From NCBI RefSeq assembly GCF_964204865.1, contig NC_135260.1, forward strand, positions 3,410,001-3,474,000: DNA of 64,000 nt, written 5' to 3'. Source of the DNA: Styela clava (Eukaryota > Chordata > Ascidiacea > Stolidobranchia > Styelidae). This document shows positions 21,213 to 33,294 of the stretch, in pieces. The notes beneath the pieces were generated by a model, which did not search any database, was not told where the DNA came from, and was given only the letters and a program-made list of their open reading frames with translations. The position numbers were made by a program, and so were the translations under genes. The stretch's first letter is position 1. The number at the start of each line of letters is the position of its first letter.

Positions 21213-24200
21213 ATGAAACGAATCCTTCACCCGATATTGATGTTATTTGGTAAGTTTGGTTGAAATTTTGAAGTCGACTTTGTTTCTGAATTAACATTAA
21301 CAAACAGCTCGAAGAAAATCACTGGATTTGCCTTCACCTTTCGCATCACATTATTTAGTACTTCCTTTTTGTGTCATTCGACACTTCCGCGAAATCTGCC
21401 CCTAATAGAACGAATTTGCCTAGTTCTGGTTATGATACTAAATAGGTATTTCTTGTTTACAGCATTTATTGCCACTCAGGTGAACGGAGTCTGGGTTTAT
21501 GAAGAGTTGCGTAATCCATCGGGTGAAATTACATATGATAACGAAAGCGTTTTCTCTAAGATTTGGAAGTTTTCTGCCGAATATAAGGACAACCACACCC
21601 TCTTCATATCTGTCGAAGATGTGTCGATGTATGGACAGATACCTGGGGAAAACAGTTCAGGCTGCAGAGGATGGTTGTATTTGCCCGGTACGCTTTATAT
21701 TGTAACTATTTTTGACCGCGATTGCCTTGTCTATTCCAAGTCACTAAATGCATTTTCCCTTGGTCATAGGCGCACGCACCCAAAATATCGACGTTTCGTT
21801 GCTTTGCTATCAATCCTTTCTCCAAACGAACCAATCTAGATAAATTACATTGAATAAGATTGTTAAAAATATCGTTGAATATCAGTGGCCATTTATACCT
21901 ATACTTGTTCAGAGCGATAATTACACAGTTTCACTGGGAAAGGTAATTTGTAGGGAACCAAAGCATGTCACTGAGCAACGACACCATGGTTATAATATTT
22001 AATTTAAAATATCGAAGATTCAAGTTTCGTACTGCTGTTGTTGTCGGCCAGTGGAGATTTTGGCGAATTACCTAATCAACGTCACTTTCGAGAAGTTACG
22101 GATTATATTATTGAAGCGCTATTTTTAAAAACAGATGAAAAATGAATTTTAATAAAAACCCTTGATTTTCAGAAAAGTATGGAATATGCCAAAAGCCACT
22201 AATAAAATGTCTGTTCTATCAACCTGTTGGATGTATCTTGCCAAATACAGCCACTTTAATGAGTGCGGGTGTAGACGGTATGGTCTGCAACAAATATATG
22301 TGGTTTCGTCTGTCAAAAATGCCGGAGCAATTGAAGATATTTGGCCAGTATTTCGGTAGAAAATTCGTTCAAGTACAGTACAAGTATTTGGAATGCCTGA
22401 GGAATGAAAAGGAATACTCAACAACGGTAACCGGTAAGTAAACCAGCTTTTGAGACCTGAATGGTAATCAGCGGCGTGTCTAGAGTGTGGCAGCCATGGC
22501 TCGTGCCATGGGCGCCGTTTGGACAGGGGCGCAAAGTTGGCGAAAAGTTGTAATTGTAAAATGTTTCAATAAATTAATTTCAAATTGGAAATAATTGAAA
22601 CTGATTGATTAAAATTATTTGGTATTTTTCTTAAATAATAAAATAAAATAAAAGTTTTTTCACGTATCAATTCTAACCCCCACCTGACTACACCATCCAA
22701 AAATTACGTCATTACGACGTCACAGTGACGTAATAGAGCCCTTCAAACTATACGAACTGCCATCTAAGACGCGCAAACGAGCACCCGAAATCGAACAGTT
22801 ATTTCTCTCGTTTTCTCGTCGCAATGATTCCAATAGGAGAGAGATCGATAACGTCAGTCAGTTCTTTATCGTCGGCGTCGATGCCATTTCGGTCGATCGT
22901 GCGTATATTTGGCAAGCTCTATGACGTGATTGTGATGTCGTAGTGATTTAATTTTTGGATGCCGTAGTCAGATGGGGGTTAGGATTGACATATCAAAAAA
23001 TTGTTATGCTACACCCACTATCTCAATTCAACGACAGTCGTTAAAACTTGTCGGTCAACAATCAAAGGGGGCGCATATTACGTAGATACGCCACTGATGG
23101 TAATATGAGAAAAAATAATTCTTTTCAACATAGAGCATAGGTTACCATATCCATATAAGTCCATACATCGTTGTAAACGACATGCTATTTATTCTGGGTC
23201 GCACACGAGTTGCAAATGCTTCCGGATTCTGAAAATCAAGCACATTTCTCTTTGCTGTTTCCTGTACGACGTTGAGATTAACCTAATATATGGTGTTACC
23301 TCAAAATACACAAAGCCCAGGCCATTTGGAACATATTCTAGAGATAACATAGCTTTTGTGCAAAGCGTCCTAGATAGATAGTTTATTTTGAAAACTCCAT
23401 AATTCACAAAATTTAAAAATAGAGAATTTGGGAGTGCGCGCAAACCTTTAAAAAAGTTTAAAACATGATAAATATCATGTGCCTGCTCATCACCACACAC
23501 ACAACAAGAAAACTAATTAAAAGAGGTTTGGGCCAAAATGAAAAAAAATTAAAATACGCGAATGTATTGAACTTTTAGACTGTTGTACTTTCAAAACGCT
23601 AAAGCTAACAATTCAATCTGATACAATATATGCCTTCATTTATATGTCTCGGAAGGATGGAAATATAAAATTTAATTTTCAAACGTCATGAAACTTAGTA
23701 CACCAATATACAGATATATGTTGTTAATTAAAGTAATTTTCATTTTGCCCTATCTCTCTGTGTTATTGCGATTAACCAAAGATATTTAGCATCAAATGTA
23801 AACCATGATTTTTTTATTTTCGTAGAAGTCATAACGAAATGTATGCCAAATTTGCATTCTGAATTACAGACTCATCTACCGATCAGACTTCTTCTGTGAC
23901 GGCATATGACGCAACAAGCAACAATTTACCGCAGATTCATGTCGGAACCGAACTGATTGTCGGCCTTGCAATCGCCATCGGATTACTTGTCATATCGTGG
24001 GTGGTGCTCGGAGTCGTCATTATACGAAACCGGTGAGTGTAAATACCAGAGAGAGATTTATTGTTTGGTCAATCAGAAAAACAAGCATTGCAACAGCAAT
24101 AAAAATATACAACAATAAAATTATTCGGTATAGACCGGGAGGAGCGATACGACCATACGGTCATCAGAGTCAGCTCCCCCCATATTCACTATTTTATAGT

Positions 24201-25815
24201 ATGTACGTATAATATTTTTTGCTTGCAGAGAGATGTCAAAGTAATATATAAGAAGACAAGTGAATGTTAAATAAAAATGTAAATATTTATAATAGTATGA
24301 GTTGATGTAACAGCAAAATATAATGCAGTATCGTAATTTCATTATCACAAAATATGAATATAAAAAGCACCATTGGCACCATCGGAGTTGTCAAGTCAAA
24401 GGGTCTCGAATGTAGAGCAATTCAACCTAAACACAACTGGCATTTAACATTGCCAGTTGTGTTTGAGGATTTGTTTCTTGATTGAGTAAATAGTTGATTT
24501 ATAAAGGACACTATGATTTAACAAGCCACTGTCTACAGATGCAAAAAATTTTCACATTTTAACAGGATGTACTACTGAGTTGGTAGTATTCCACAAGTAT
24601 AATGATGGAATACGAGACCAGGAGGAAAATATTCAATGATGTCTAGGACCACAGTAGGCCCGAACGAGTTGTATAATATATACAGGAAGTACTTAAGACA
24701 TGTACGCTCAAAAGAAGAGTATAAGCTGCAATATACTATACGAAATATATATATTAATATAATTTGAATGACAGAAGTACAATGTTAGGTGACACCACTC
24801 ACAGTGTTCCCTCTAAGGTGTGCGCAGAGGCTGCGCACACGCATAGATTTACTGCCCACGGACGTATTTCGATGTAATGTAACAATGTGCTCGGTTGGCA
24901 GGTTGAGATAGTTTGTTGTTGGCCCACTTATTACCCGGTTAGAACGCCAAAATTTTTTCATTGGTTTTTGCACAAATATGAGTCATTTCCAAAAATGTGC
25001 GCACACACCAAAATTTCTGCGCACACATACTACAAAAAATTGGAGGGAACATTGACCACTAATTATATACACTTGGAATAATACAAAGTCTAAATGATCT
25101 ACACTATACAAAATTGATTTCATATTCTAGAATCCGAATAGTTGTGAAAGATTTTTCATCATTGTTCAGTCCCTTATCAATTTTTATAATCCATATTGCC
25201 CACATATAGGGTCCCAGTTTCGTATGGACTCAACGTAGGAAGAGAATGTGGCATTTTTTATCAGTATAAACAATAATCATGATTTGAGACGTATAGATGC
25301 AAGTTTGAACACAGAAAATTGGATGCAGCAATTTATATCAACATATACAATAATAATGATATGAGATATAAATCCTTTAGATTGGATGAATAATATAAAT
25401 GCAAATTTGGTTTAGGGTTAGGCCATAATTTCAGATACAAATACTACGGGAGTCACTTGGCAAGTTGGACCGGAACTTGTAATAGAACTAAAATTACTAA
25501 AATTGGAATAAAATTATGGCCTATTCTAACCTGGTACACATACTACGTTCCGGTGTCCGCCATCTTGGTTCACATACTTCGGGAGTACCGATTCTGGTGT
25601 AGACCTATTTCTTGAAAAATTTTATATTTAACTTCAGGTCAAAGGCCACCTCACGCACCCCGGATGTCAAAGTAACTGATGCGGAAGAATCAAATACTCG
25701 CTCACTCACTCGTGAAATCGTGGTCAATGCAATATATGGAGAAAATTTCGACAGAATGGTAGACGATTCGCAACAGACTAGCTCGAGTGCTATGTATAGC
25801 ATGGTTCATAAATAA
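21213..25815 (+). CDS. Receptor gene C: type I membrane protein, novel family (5 exons)
   Basis: Coding exons are 21213-21249, 21463-21687, 22173-22433, 23870-24032 and 25638-25815: 864 nt, 287 residues. Introns are GT-AG in phases 1,1,1,2. The signal peptide starts MKRILHPILM. The ectodomain keeps NHTLFI, DVSM, the glycosylation sequon NSS, CLFYQPVGC and VQYKYLEC with the six shared cysteines. The transmembrane helix is at about 204-226 and closely matches gene B. The tail is 61 residues, four longer than in A and B because of a 12-base insertion in a CTCACT repeat (adds R-S-L-T or equivalent). It carries Tyr262 and Tyr282 (AMYSMV). Introns 3 and 4 have collected hAT and MITE copies. Family not recognised; surface recognition role is inference. 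Confidence 0.85.
22469..23096. mobile_element. hAT element in intron 3 of gene C
   Basis: Ends are CAGCGGCGTGTCTAGA and TAGATACGCCACTG, flanked by a perfect ATGGTAAT (22461-22468 and 23097-23104). Gene B has the unoccupied site CTGAATGGTAATATAA in the same intron. A shorter relative is at 49651-49917. Confidence 0.92.
23390..23570 (+). repeat. Dispersed repeat, GGAGAATTCTGG-related
   Basis: Relative of 2664-2880, sharing the AACCTTTAAAAAAG and GTTTGGGCCA words, in intron 3 of gene C. Confidence 0.55.
24802..25054. mobile_element. hAT MITE in intron 4 of gene C
   Basis: Starts CAGTGTTCCCTCTAAGG and ends TTGGAGGGAACATTG. Flanks ACCACTCA and ACCACTAA form an 8-bp duplication with one mismatch. 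Subterminal TGCGCACAC words are inverted at both ends. Confidence 0.88.
25411..25589. mobile_element. Long-TIR MITE, left end missing
   Basis: Only from GTTTAGGGTTAGGCC onward; the right end CTTCGGGAGTACC is intact. It stops ~50 bp before exon 5 of gene C. Confidence 0.75.
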
Positions 25816-25827
25816 CTAGCTCACAAT

Positions 25828-25925
25828 TTCCATACCAGACGTGGACTGGTAACCAGATCAGATGACGTGTTTCGCCACGTGATTAAACCGTTTTATCGGC
25901 TTTACTCTCCTAGAGATGATTATTA
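25828..25925 (+). repeat. SINE tail fragment
   Basis: Matches the 3' part of the tRNA-derived SINE (ACCAGACGTGGACTGGTAAC to TCGGCTTT). Confidence 0.6.
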
Positions 25926-26208
25926 ATTGCCCATGCTTCACATCCTAATCTTAAACAACTCAAACGCTTGCTGCTTTGTGTTATTGTATTTCGATGCTTA
26001 TATGCCTGATTTGCCAAAACCGCATTCGCCGACAACAACAGTAGCAGGAAACTTGAATTTTCTATCTTTCAAATTAGATATTTCAACTTTGGCGTCGTTG
26101 ATCTGTAACCAGTTTTGGTTGCCTGCGAGTTTCTTTCCCCGGTCCAATTATCGCTGATAAAGGCCAGGTTTAAACAAACATCCACTATTATACAACGATA
26201 TCTTAAGC

Positions 26209-26644
26209 CAGTGGTTCTCAAACTTTTTTTGCTCACGGCGCTCAAAGCAAATAAAAAAAAATTTGCGCCACACTTGTAAAAAATAAAGTTGGCTTTAAAC
26301 GAATTATTCTGCAAATGTTAATGCGATGTGTGTGCCTGTTTTGAGAAACAATTGAAAAAAGGTTCCGTCGCTCCTTTTTTTGCTTTTAATTTCAGCCATA
26401 GCAGATAATACGTTTTTACAGAGTCATGAAGATGCAAATGAATAGATTATTTTGCACCGATGATTGGATAAAACTTATAAGGCGGTAAGACTCGCCCAAA
26501 ACTGTTTCCCTGTTAATCTAACCTGAGCACGCAAGTCAATATACTAATACTGTATGCGACAGTCTCACAAGCTTACCTGTTGCATGCATAGCTTATTTTC
26601 TAAAATTCCAAAAATCTCCGCGGCACACTGTTTGAGAAACGCTG
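26209..26644. mobile_element. hAT MITE
   Basis: Starts CAGTGGTTCTCAAACTT and ends GTTTGAGAAACGCTG. Flanks TCTTAAGC and TCTTAGGC are an 8-bp duplication with one mismatch. Confidence 0.88.
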
Positions 26645-26837
26645 TCTTAGGCCGTCGGCCTTCCCTTGGATAAACATAAAATTCCTATCCTTTTCCTAAT
26701 ATATACCGCATGCTACTCTATTGGTATTGGGAGGTATTACAGTGCACATAACCATACTGGCCGTGTTTGTATCTATTTTGTTTGTATTATCTGTGTGATG
26801 AACTGATTAGCAAAGCGCCTTTATATGTAGATACATA

Positions 26838-27045
26838 CAGGAGGCCAAAAAGTTTCGCCCGATTTTATGATAATAACAAATGTAAATTAAAATAAATTTA
26901 TTGTATGATAATAGATAGGCACAACATCCAACATCTATAACATCAAATTCAATACAGGCTGACTGTAAATCTTTTTACAATTAAAAAATAAATTATCATT
27001 CGATTTTAAAGACTTTATGACCGGGCGAAACTTTTTGGACGCGCG
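26838..27045. mobile_element. Mariner-like MITE with TA duplication
   Basis: Inverted ends share CCAAAAAGTTTCGCCCG, and TA lies on both sides. A TA target and this end type are usual for Tc1/mariner. Confidence 0.75.
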
Positions 27046-27079
27046 TAATTTAAAATAGGTGTAAACTATGCAATATTAT

Positions 27080-27869
27080 TGGACGCGACGTGGATCCATG
27101 GATTGTTTCAATATTTTTTTGTTGTTGTCATTATCTTAGTATTTTTCTTCTTCTTGTTGTGAAAGAATCACTTTTCTCATTAATTTCTGGACCAATTGCT
27201 TTGAAATCTCCGATGGTTGAAGATGCATGGAGTCTATCTTTACATTAACGACAGTCTCAGGATTTTCCAAAAATCCTCTGGATACTTGAACGTTTCCAAT
27301 ATACGAATTTATTAGTGTGAATATTTTGTTTCTACATTCATATTCAATTTTAGGCTTTCTATTTTCATGTTGTGGTTAGACCCCATCCAGAGTGTCGCTG
27401 TTCAATAACCAGTACTGGTTTTTCTGACGTCTTCCTCCACCCTGAAATGCTATTTATTCTTCTTTTATTCTACTTCGTAAGGTACATCCTTACGTATTTT
27501 CAGCATTGGTGAAATTACTGTATTGTTCGCTAGAGGGCTATTACTTTTATTTATTTCGAAACTCCCTGTGACCTGTAAGTGATTTTGTGTGATGACCTCT
27601 TTAAGATTAATAAAAATTATTTGTAGCGGTTCTGCAAACTCATCCGCGCTGCGCGAAATTCGGAAGTTTTTGACCGTACCTTATACTAGTTAAGGTGCAC
27701 CACTGCTTCGCTTTGGACTTCGTCTCCACATATTTAAGCATTGCTCACTTGTAATTATTAATATGGTGTGGCATAATGTTATTTAGTTTGATCATTTACT
27801 AAGCGTCATAACTTACGTTTCTCTTTTCTAATTTTATTTTGTCTGCGTGAATGTGTCAGCGGACACTTA
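27080..27869. repeat. Gene-free stretch with a repeat shared with 28730-28975
   Basis: The part from 27088 to 27240 shares GGACCAATTGC and TTGTTTCAATATT words with 28730-28860. A reversed relative may lie near 50100-50230. No gene seen. Confidence 0.45.
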
Positions 27870-28209
27870 CCGTGTTTCCCCGAAAATAAGACCTAGCCCG
27901 AATTTTGAAAATGATTTTAATATAAGCCCTCCGATTAAAATAAGACCTAGTCGACAGCGCAGATTTCTTTTTGTCTCCTACTCGTTTTAAATGATTAATC
28001 TAAAACGTGTGAGAGAGGGAACGGTTCAATTGCCTGAGGTAACGTGTGGGTCACGCCACTATTCATATTTTGTGAGTTTGAAAATCTCGTAGTTCTCTAC
28101 TTTGTAATTTTATCCTTGATAAGGAAAATAAAAGACATCCCTCCAAAACAAGTCCTAGCGTTATTTTACTGAAGTTGAAATAAGACCGTCTTATATTCGG
28201 GGAACCACG
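27870..28209. mobile_element. MITE with CCGTGTTTCCCCGAA ends
   Basis: Left end CCGTGTTTCCCCGAAAATA; the right end is the inverted TATTCGGGGAACCACG. A TA is present on both sides. The AATAAGACCTAG subterminal word recurs inside. Confidence 0.65.
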
Positions 28210-28452
28210 ATATTACTTATTTTGACAACGACATTAAATCTAAAATCTGTACGTTTTTTGTTTGAATCAGTTGTATTTATTTTGTTTTTATCAATCATCT
28301 TGTCGTTTTTTATGCTGATTATGGAGTCAAAATAAAATAACTCATTGCAACTGAATATCGAAGTCATACCTCAAACTGCTATACGCCACCTAGTGATCTG
28401 AAAAGCCGGGGAAACATAATTCTGAGTTCATGCATTTGTAAACAAATCAATG

Positions 28453-28975
28453 GCTAACAAATCCCATACACGACATGGACTGGTAACCGGACGATTGGCC
28501 GTGGTAAGCCATATGATTGAGTCGTCTTATCGGCTTTCCTCTCCCCCGGGATAAATGTTTAAATCCTATTCTAGTATGGGATTACTTATCAGCCCGAAGG
28601 CCTAATACTATCGCGTGTTTTGTTCAATTTTGGCCCAAGCCTAATTCAATTGGGTTTGTGTTTTTGCGTGTGCTGGTGTGCAGGCACATGATATCTATCA
28701 TGTTATAAACTTTTATTGGACACGTAGTGGACATAACGATCGTTTCAATATTATGTTGTTCTTGTTCTTTGACACGTTTTCAAAAAGTCGCTCTTCTCTT
28801 CGAATACTGGACCAATTGCCTTGAAATTTTCAGTGATTAAAGATAAAAATTTTCTCCAGAAGGCTATTACTTTTTTTTTCGCTATGACGTCATCAAAATT
28901 ATGTGACTCTACGTGTCCATATATTTGAGCATAGCTCTCTTGTATAAATTTAGCTTGCCCCCCAGAATTCTCCAT
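28453..28975. repeat. SINE tail, then dispersed repeat fragments
   Basis: 28453-28565 is the SINE tail. 28590-28720 carries GGCCCAAGCCT, an inverted piece of the 2664-2880 family. 28730-28975 is the repeat shared with 27088. The 74-codon minus frame at 28751-28975 falls inside this repeat. Confidence 0.5.
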
Positions 28976-29037
28976 TTTTAAATAATGTTTTTATTATGAA
29001 GTTTTGAAATAAACTACCGGTACTCATCTATCTAGTT

Positions 29038-29574
29038 CAGGGGTTCTCAACCTTTGTTCTGGTAAGTACCCATCCGGCCCGCCCCGCCCCAAGAGTCACG
29101 AAACAATCAAAGGGAACCCCCAATAATCAGACACCAAACAAAGTTGTGATATATTGACTGACAAATTGCTGCAACGACAACTGCTGTAACTATTCGTGTA
29201 TCGTGCTGTATCTATTAGTGTTGATGTTATTGCCCTTGTCCTCCACCCAAGACCCAACTAATGAATTCTTGAAATCACTCTCAAGTTTCGATGAGCACAT
29301 CACTTTCTGCAATGCTCGCAGCGCATTGTCTTTTGAGATTTCACAGTTTGGCTGAAAAGCCGTGCATTTCACATTGTTGCGTCACAATCACAACAACGTT
29401 AGATCAGTGAAAATTAACGCTGAGTTTCAATTGGCATTCATTTTCATCTGGTAGTTACTTAGTTTTCCTTTGTTAAAAGATATTGAAAAAAAAAAAACTC
29501 GACTGCCATCCAAGTACCCCTGGAAATCTTCTCGTGCACCCCTGGGGGTTCGCGAACCCCAGGTTGAGATCCCC
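29038..29574. mobile_element. hAT element, non-autonomous
   Basis: Starts CAGGGGTTCTCAACCTTTG; the right end is AGGTTGAGATCCCC. Flanks ATCTAGTT and ATCAAGTA match at six of eight bases. A broken 60-codon minus frame (29190-29372) lies inside. Confidence 0.7.
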
Positions 29575-29815
29575 ATCAAGTAACACCTCATATATAGTTA
29601 GAGGGCTCCAGCAAAACTCTCAAAGTTACCTGTAATTATCTCTGGCGGGAATAGTGCTTCTAAAACTAAACACACATATTGCTTCAGATATAATGCTGAG
29701 TATTGGGAATGAACGAGAGGAATATGAAAAAACATGATTATCAATGATTTACAAAGAAACATTTGATTCAGCAAGAACTGTTAAGTATGAGAGACATTGA
29801 AAAATAGTAAAGGTA

Positions 29816-30510
29816 TATAGCACCAATGAAAATGTTGACATTTGGATATCTATATCAGGAATATTGAGATAAAGTATATTTCAAGCATATTCCACTGCAG
29901 TGCAAATAAGGATTGAGTTTTTTTGAAAATTGGGAAATATATAGTGAATGAAAGGTACTCCAGAAGTATGTGTACCATGTTAGGGCCATAGTTTTATTCA
30001 TATTTCCCTTATTTTGGTCCTATTACGAGTTCGGGGACTGTCTGTGTGAGCCTAGGGAATATACCCCCTGCCCATGGGCTTCTGTCCCTTTACACAACTT
30101 GAATTAGGCAGGTGAACAAAATTAGTTACCCTAATATTGGTACACATACTTCTGGAGCGCCGAAAAAATAGAATATAGCACCAATGAATATGTTGACACT
30201 TGGATGTCTATATCAAGAATACTGAGATGCACAGGGTATCCATAAAGTCTCAATTTCATTATGAAGTTAGTTCTCAATAAATGTTGACCAGATTTGTTGT
30301 TCTTAAATCAGTAATTGTTCAATTATTTTAACTTCATTTAATACATCTGTGAGGGCCAAAACAATATATAATATCGATAAATTCCCTTTGTAAATCAAAA
30401 AAATCAGACTTTAAAGACACCCTATATTTTAAAACACACTTTACTTCTGTGCAAATATTAATTAAGAAGCGAAAATTTCGGAACTAAATATTGAATGAAA
30501 GTATTGTTAT
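29816..30510 (+). repeat. Direct repeat pair with MITE insertions
   Basis: 29816-29950 and 30170-30510 are copies (AGCACCAATGAA, TGTTGACA, ATCTATATCA). Between them is a variant-B MITE at 29954-30161. The second copy is split by a mariner-like insert at about 30233-30424 (ends CAGGGTATCCATAAAGTC and GACTTTAAAGACACCCT). Confidence 0.6.
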
Positions 30511-30616
30511 TCAAAAAATTCCTGAAAAATGTCGAAAAATAGTAAAAGCACTGAACACGCACAGGCACAACACTGTGGAGTTGATTAGGAAAGGAAAGTG
30601 CTTCCTACAATATACC

Positions 30617-30796
30617 CAGTTGTGGGATTCAGCCGGTTCTATAGAACCGTAAATAGAGTATAGACTCAAAATTTTATCAGTTCAGCGAACCGGTTAGCAT
30701 TACAGAAAAAAAACATTACTTTTTGTAACAGAACCGGCTGAAAAATATGGCTTTTGTCATGGAACTGGCTGACAAAAAAATTGAATCCCACCACTG
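30617..30796. mobile_element. hAT MITE, same family as 6846-7034
   Basis: Starts CAGTTGTGGGATTCAGCC and ends TGAATCCCACCACTG. Flanks AATATACC and ATTATACA are an eroded duplication. Confidence 0.8.
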
Positions 30797-31960
30797 ATTA
30801 TACACCAGGTGCAGATAAGCTTGGCAGTCCATGGAAAGTGAGGGAGTCATTCATTTAGCATTTACGGTTTCAAAATTAGAGGGAAATTCCATATGATTAA
30901 TAACAGTTGCATTTAAACTAGAACTCTCGAAAATCGAACTTTTCAAAAGTGGCCCATATTAACAAGAGTTTGCCATATTTTTTGATGGCCCACAAATTTA
31001 AAAACATGTCTGCGAAGCTAAGTATAATGAAATCACAGAATCCAACCTGATGATATAATATGTGCACCATAGAATAAAAAATTGAAAAATGTGAAACAAA
31101 TAAATTTCATGTACCAGTTAAAAAACATAAGTAATATTCTGTTACCGCTCCAACATTAATTTTATAACCAGTTGTTTTCTAACACAGTATGTTCCCCAAC
31201 ATTTTTTGGGGGGGAAATGGGGGTGTTTCCAAATTTTAGGATGGTAGATATTTTATTGGGGGGTTGATCACCCCCCGTATAAAGAAAAACTGATCGGAAT
31301 AAAAAAGTACCAATCAAAATGAGTGGCGATTGCAGAAAAGTATTCAACTGTATCGCTAGTTCAAAATACGAAAAGCAGTACCAGAAAAAACAAATAACTA
31401 ATAAGTATTTAATTTTCACACTGAGGAACACTGCTACTGTACCTGTAAAGTTGTTGCCTATTTGTAATTAATTTGTTTAAAACATGGTTCGCTCACTCAA
31501 AAGTAGAGAAAAAAAGCAGACTCATCCTGGAGTCTGAGCAAAGTTATGTTTAGCCCCTGAAATGCTAAAAGCTGGAGTGAGAGCTAGCTAGCCCACTTAT
31601 ATTTTACGAAGATCAAGTAACACTGAATGGCGCTATATAATTATCCCAACCCGTATTTGACATGATAAAGACAAAATTTACAGCAGCTGAAAATTAAATA
31701 ATTGCATTTATCAAAAAAATGTACAGAATAAAAGTTGAAAAAAAAATTGTCAGAATAAGAATTAAAAATTCAAAATTTGATATGTTTGGCTGTATATAGG
31801 CTACATTGTAGCAATTAAATTGCAGTGATAAACTAAGAGAGGACTTTTCATAATATCTTAATGGAGAGGAGGGCCGACTGGATGGCTTACTCATATTTCA
31901 AACCATGTCCTCTCGTCTAGCAGGACATCCAGTAATTTGTTCTAAAATTTCACCTTAACA
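30797..31960. other. Gene-free stretch
   Basis: AT-rich sequence with homopolymer runs. I see no convincing gene, terminal repeat or conserved block; short frames (31162-31431, 31694-31894) look random and hydrophobic by composition. Confidence 0.5.
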
Positions 31961-32637
31961 CATTGGTTCTCAAACTGGGGTCCACAGTCCCTTAGGGTCC
32001 GCGAAGCGACTTTAGGGGGACCGCGAGACAACTTTAACCTCGGCACAGAAGCACTGTGATTTGAAGTAAAATTTTGATAGTGTTTCTCCAAAGCACGACA
32101 CGCTCTACCGAAGACATTATTACGTATAACAAACGTTGGAGAACGTGTCAAGTACCGTAAATCAGAGCGCATTGTTTATGGAAGGCGTGTGCGTCTGGTT
32201 GTAAATCTTCACAGGGTAATTTAAAAATACCCCTGCCATAAAAAATAAATTTAGATATAAAATTCTGCCGTGATAAGTTCTGAAGGAAAAAAAAAACCAC
32301 AGTGGCAGAGATGGCGCTAAAAATGCTTATTCCATTTGCAACAACTTACGAATGTGAGACAGCTTTTTCTACGTTACTCGCTATTAAAACAAAATGTTGA
32401 AACAGAATGGACACAATATGAGAGTTGCATCATCCAAAACAGAATCCAAGTTGGAAGAACTATTGGAAGCCAAGCAGGCGTACCCATCTCATCGAACTGT
32501 TTCAATATCATTCAATAAATAAATGCTTGAAATACCGCGTTGCTATTTGCTTTCATTTCTTTAGTGGGCCGCGAGTAATCAGAAAAATTAAAAGGGAACC
32601 GTTATGCATAATTTTTGAAAAAGTTTGAGAACCACTG
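31961..32637 (+). mobile_element. hAT element with remnant of transposase C-terminus
   Basis: Ends CATTGGTTCTCAAAC and GTTTGAGAACCACTG, flanked by a perfect CCTTAACA (31953-31960 and 32638-32645). From 32323 a + strand frame reads IPFATTYECETAFSTLLAIK, the hAT C-terminal dimerisation signature. It then breaks by stop and frameshift, and ELLEAKQAYPSH follows in another frame. It is a dead transposase piece. Confidence 0.9.
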
Positions 32638-32649
32638 CCTTAACAGCTA

Positions 32650-33290
32650 GTAGGACTGGCCGGAGGCGTCGAAAATGTTGGTTTTTAATAGTCTTGAGGG
32701 TCTAAAAAGTGTTTCATCCCACGAAGAATTTCTATGCATGATACAAAAAAATTCTATTTTTTACATTTTAGAAGGGGGGTGGGGGAGGGGATGAATACCC
32801 AACATCCCCCTTCTTCAACCCTGCCCATGTATTTGAGGCTGAAAAAGTTGAAACTTTGAGGATTTTCCTATTTATCTCTGGAGAGAAAAAGTAATAAGAT
32901 TGGCTAATCAGATAGCAAAACACATCCTCTCTATCTGATTTACTAGCTAGGGAGTGAATGGAAGAGCACATGAAATATTAATCAGCTAATTAAGAAAATT
33001 GTTCTAGATTTGATATTACAAACAAATTTTGAGTTGAAATTTTACAAAAATTATGTACCAGTCATGGCTATATAGATATGGAAATTTTGTTCATACGTGA
33101 TGGCCTTCTGCTAAATGGATTGGATATGGTGTTCTCTAGAAAGGTTCCACAAGAGTGATTTACGATGACATCATACTGTTGTAGTAGTGAATTTGAATTT
33201 ATCCCAAACCAAAGCAATATATCCATAAATAGGGGCGCCAAGTTGGGAAACAGTGCTTGAGGTAGATACATAAATGTGATGTTTTTCTTG
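32650..33290. other. Gene-free stretch
   Basis: No gene or defined repeat recognised. A G-rich run (GGGGGGTGGGGGAGGGG) lies at about 32774-32790. Confidence 0.5.
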
Positions 33291-33294
33291 CATC

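Larger units (their letters stand above)
19700..25900 (+). repeat. Tandem duplication unit 3 (carries receptor gene C)
   Basis: Bases 19860-20130 match 12840-13350 (shared GAGATGTCGAGTTTC/AAGCTGTCGAGTTCC region, then TAATCAAAATAGC and GCGCTTGTAACACGAG). Downstream it includes gene C and a SINE tail. Confidence 0.65.
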
